Assembly (NCBI GenBank): GCA_031556065.1
Contig: JAVBTR010000001.1
Coordinates: 25,416 to 89,415 of the forward strand
Reading direction: 5' to 3'
Length of the DNA stretch: 64,000 bases
From: JAVBTR01 sp031556065
GTDB taxonomy: Bacteria; Bacillota; Clostridia; Christensenellales; Aristaeellaceae
Under the pieces are notes generated by a model that searched no databases, was not told the origin of the DNA, and saw nothing but the letters and a program-made list of their open reading frames with translations. Positions 61,483 to 64,000 of this stretch are shown piece by piece (the stretch's first letter is position 1; each line of letters starts with the position of its first letter). A program made the translations under genes and the position numbers.

Positions 61483-61623
61483 TAGTTTCTTAAGATACAT
61501 TTCATCTCTTTTTATTGTTTTTATGCAAATCTAAAAGTTTCCTGTCCAATATATACGAAACATCCCACCTTCTCTTGTAGTTTTTTGTCACTAAATGCAC
61601 CATGCTTACTAGCTCCGTTGAAA

Positions 61624-61664
61624 ACACCTCGCAGCCAAGGCATCGTACCTAAGCTGCGAGGCAT
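61624..61664 (-). terminator. Intrinsic terminator of the serine recombinase gene
   Basis: CCTCGCAGC (61627-61635) / GCTGCGAGG (61653-61661); read leftward it is followed by TGTTTT. ~30 bases after the recombinase stop. Confidence 0.75.
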
Positions 61665-61693
61665 TTTCCCCCTTTTTCTCTATTCTTCCCATC

Positions 61694-63322
61694 CTAAACC
61701 CTAACCACCACACCGTTAATGAAATGGAAATCAAGCACACCATCCAAATTGACGAACACCTTTTCAACGATCCCAAGCCAAAGCGTTTCATCGAACTCCG
61801 TTAAAAAGGCATCACCAGATAAAACAGCGTTTTTGAAGTTTTTAAGCGCCTTCCCTTTGGTTTGCCGAATCTGTCGTTTGATCTTTAGCGAATGTAGGCT
61901 CTCTGCCAGCTCATCTTTTTTGCTATGATAAGCAGCATCGTTTCGGCTGTACTCCTCATGGCCAACGCTCCCGTGGGCGCGATCTGCTGCCAACTTTTGA
62001 AGAGCAGCCTCAACAATAGCCAGCTCCGTTTCAAGCCGATCCAACTCCCGATCTAATTCAGTGCAATCGCATAATTCTGAAACCATCAGATCGCATACCG
62101 AAGCCAGCTCTTCTCGGTCATCATGAAGAAGCGCAAGTGCTTCAAGAAAAGCCTCTTTAATCCTATCCGCGGACAAGTGAGTGGTTTTACAGATATCTTC
62201 ATTCGAATATTTCTTATTGCACCGCCAAATGGTGCGCCTGTACTTCGTATTTGATTGCCACACCTTGGGGCCAAAGTAACTGCCGCAATCAGCGCAAACC
62301 AGCTTCATGGAAAATGGACTGCTGCTATAAACGCGCCCCCCCTTGTTATCTCTCTGTGCAAGCTCAACCTGAACCCCATCGAACTCTTCCGGGTCGATAA
62401 TGGCAGGGTGGCTGTTTTCTACATAATATCGAGGTATCTCCCCTTCATTAACCTTTGCCTTTTTCGTCAGGAAGTCAACGATATAGGTCTTCTGCAGCAA
62501 AGCATCCCCTTTATACTTCTCGTTGGCAAGGATGCTCCGCACCGTTGTGGCCCGCCATACTTGCTTCCCAGCAGGAGAAGGAATGTCCATATTCGTAAGC
62601 TGCCGCGCAATAGCAGAGGGTGACATTCCTTGTTTAAACCAACGGAAAATGTTTCTGATGATCGCTGCCTCTTCTTCCACAATTTCGGGCTTTCCATTCT
62701 CTCCTTTACGGAACCCAAGGAATTGCTTATAAGGCATGGAGACCTTACCATCGGCAAACCGCTTTCTGATCCCCCATGTTACGTTTTCTGAAATGGAGCG
62801 GCTTTCTTCCTGTGCGAGGCTTGAAAGCAAGGTCAAAACAAGCTCTCCGTTCGCGTCCATGGAATACATGTTTTCCTTCTCGAAAAACACATTAACCCCT
62901 TTTTCTTTCAAGGAGCGAATGGTTACCAGGGCATCCACCGTATTGCGGGCGAACCGACTAATGGATTTGCTCAAGATAAGGTCGATCTTCCCATCCAGGC
63001 CATCCTTAACCATGCGATTGAATTCATCTCGTCTTTTTGTGTTTGTGGCACTGATACCTTCATCTGCGTAGATACCGACAAACTCCCAATTTTCGTTTTT
63101 CTGAATGAAGGTTGTGAAATAGTCAACCTGGGCCTCATAGCTGTTTTTCTGCTCATCCTCATCGGTGGAAACACGGGCGTAAGCCGCTACCCGCTTTTTC
63201 GGGATACGCCCTCCCCTTATTGTCTCTTTGGCTTTAGGCCTTGGAATCATGGTCGTAATGCTGCGTCCATCCACGATTCGGGTTTGGCCATTTGCCATAT
63301 CAAGCTGAGGAAAACTGGTCAT
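61694..63322 (-). CDS. Large serine recombinase
   Basis: 542 residues: N-terminal resolvase domain with the catalytic Ser in AYARVSTDEDEQKNSYEAQV (about residue 53) and the SRFARNTVD segment, then the recombinase domain (FRKGENGKPEI...AIARQLTNMDIPS), a zinc ribbon (CADCGSYFG ... WRCNKKY), and a C-terminal coiled coil (~430-500). Such enzymes integrate or excise phages and conjugative elements at specific sites. Its start overlaps the stop of the upstream chimeric gene by four bases, so the two are co-expressed. Confidence 0.94.
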   Translation of the reverse strand: MTSFPQLDMANGQTRIVDGRSITTMIPRPKAKETIRGGRIPKKRVAAYARVSTDEDEQKNSYEAQVDYFTTFIQKNENWEFVGIYADEGISATNTKRRDEFNRMVKDGLDGKIDLILSKSISRFARNTVDALVTIRSLKEKGVNVFFEKENMYSMDANGELVLTLLSSLAQEESRSISENVTWGIRKRFADGKVSMPYKQFLGFRKGENGKPEIVEEEAAIIRNIFRWFKQGMSPSAIARQLTNMDIPSPAGKQVWRATTVRSILANEKYKGDALLQKTYIVDFLTKKAKVNEGEIPRYYVENSHPAIIDPEEFDGVQVELAQRDNKGGRVYSSSPFSMKLVCADCGSYFGPKVWQSNTKYRRTIWRCNKKYSNEDICKTTHLSADRIKEAFLEALALLHDDREELASVCDLMVSELCDCTELDRELDRLETELAIVEAALQKLAADRAHGSVGHEEYSRNDAAYHSKKDELAESLHSLKIKRQIRQTKGKALKNFKNAVLSGDAFLTEFDETLWLGIVEKVFVNLDGVLDFHFINGVVVRV

Positions 63323-64000
63323 CTTGCGTACCTCCTATTCATGTGTTCACGGGCTGTGTCGCGCATTTCTTCCGTCCAGCTATCACTGCGGGATGGGTCT
63401 TTCCAAATGCGTTCATTCTTTTTGCCGCTATAAAAAACAAATATCAGCACATTGGGTGCTGGCACTTGAATTTCTTGTATTTGCTTTTTGAAAATTGCCT
63501 CGTCGAATGCGATAAGGTTTAACACCTCTGCGGTGAGGTCATATAAGATGGTTTCCGGGATCTGCTTGGCTGGGCAGACCCCTTTTCCGAAGTAAAGGTA
63601 ATTGTAGCACTGCCACATCCCCTTTCCCCTTCGGCTCCTGCGCATATAATTCTTACCGCAGTTTGCGCACTTGATAATCCCCGTAAAGGGGTATCTAGAA
63701 TCGGGGCCATTAGCTGAGAGCCAGCCGTTTTGCCTACCGATGGCATAGCCTTCCATACGCTCCTTGTATGCGCCTCTCATAAGACCGTCCATATTGAAGC
63801 GCACATAAAAACGCCCTTTTTCCATATCGGTAAAGAGCGCCTTATTCATAGCCTGTTCGATTCTCACCAGCCATGGGCGGATCGTATGGACACCAAATGA
63901 AATGCCCTGATGCTCAATATTGCTAAAAGTTGCATGCTCCAGATCCCCCACCAAATGAGGCGGCACACGGTAAATACGGCAAATTTCCGCTACCTGGAAC
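63319..64000 (-). CDS. Chimeric gene: phage portal protein fused to serine-recombinase C-terminus (5' end outside window)
   Basis: The frame is open to the window edge (FQVAEICRIYRVPPHLVGDL). Upstream of ~63710 it is an HK97-type portal protein: ATFSNIEHQGISFGVHTIRP, RFYVRFNMDGLMRG, GYAIGRQNGWLSAN. Then, with no stop, it becomes the zinc-ribbon half of a serine recombinase: RYPFTGIIKCANCGKNYMRR, MWQCYNYLYFGKGVCPAKQI, ending AREHMNRRYAR. The recombinase catalytic domain is missing. The join lies near 63700-63712. It probably records a recombination between a prophage and a tandem recombinase array. Confidence 0.8.
   Translation of the reverse strand, partial: FQVAEICRIYRVPPHLVGDLEHATFSNIEHQGISFGVHTIRPWLVRIEQAMNKALFTDMEKGRFYVRFNMDGLMRGAYKERMEGYAIGRQNGWLSANGPDSRYPFTGIIKCANCGKNYMRRSRRGKGMWQCYNYLYFGKGVCPAKQIPETILYDLTAEVLNLIAFDEAIFKKQIQEIQVPAPNVLIFVFYSGKKNERIWKDPSRSDSWTEEMRDTAREHMNRRYAR

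Noticed and set aside
1..64000. tRNA, rRNA or riboswitch genes
   Set aside because: No cloverleaf, rRNA segment or known riboswitch core was recognised by eye; a covariance-model scan would be needed to exclude them.

Overview
The window reads as a mid-GC, endospore-forming, glycan-degrading Firmicute of the class Clostridia. The evidence is strong AGGAGG-type ribosome-binding sites, sigma-A promoters with TTGACA/TATAAT boxes, YesN/YesM two-component systems, Lpl/Ytc-type sugar ABC transporters, ROK/LacI/AraC regulators, a class A penicillin-binding protein and the sporulation protein YunB. No rRNA, tRNA or CRISPR array was seen. Species cannot be named from the sequence alone.

Positions 1-47.8 kb are carbohydrate-utilisation territory. 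A YesN/YesM pair (1-3294), an AraC regulator and a uroporphyrinogen-decarboxylase-like protein open it. A long leftward operon follows (promoter 20712-20740, terminator near 5752-5712) in the order GH2, LplB permease, YtcP permease, solute-binding protein, an unrecognised 664-residue protein, GH105, a DUF4965/glutaminase-A-like protein and a GH38 alpha-mannosidase. An ArsR-type regulator with a large extra domain lies just upstream. A second leftward operon (promoter 29696-29724, terminator 21884-21852) encodes a binding protein, two permeases, a GH127 beta-L-arabinofuranosidase and a 790-residue protein, with a divergent LacI regulator that has a clear operator. To its right are relics of another such transporter, a CE15-like esterase, PhzF, a winged-helix protein, PBP1A and YunB. 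A third, rightward operon (39.3-47.8 kb) has a binding protein, two permeases, a LamG protein of 1154 residues, a TIM-barrel isomerase and a DlgD/YiaK-type reductase. It is followed by a leftward YesM kinase with two tandem YesN regulators. The enzyme set suggests uptake and intracellular breakdown of plant-type glycans rich in uronic acid, arabinofuranose and mannose (inference).

From about 51.4 kb the character changes to a scrapyard. It holds an ABC-2 exporter relic with a frameshift, a flavodoxin, an N-terminally truncated NmrA-like gene, an in-frame chimera of a serine beta-lactamase with a protein-kinase N-lobe, and a repeat-bearing gene-poor stretch. Next comes a visibly AT-rich island (55.1-59.7 kb) with four co-directional genes. 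They encode a membrane-anchored dCTP-deaminase/dUTPase-fold protein that appears to lack catalytic residues, an FAD oxidoreductase, an endonuclease-IV-like TIM barrel that keeps its metal ligands, and a NadR-like P-loop kinase. This is the best candidate for an undescribed system. A ROK repressor follows.

The right end is mobile DNA. It contains a compact convergent pair of small transcription units resembling a type I toxin-antitoxin locus (61.1-61.5 kb), a serine recombinase, and a gene in which a phage portal protein runs in frame into the zinc-ribbon half of a second serine recombinase.
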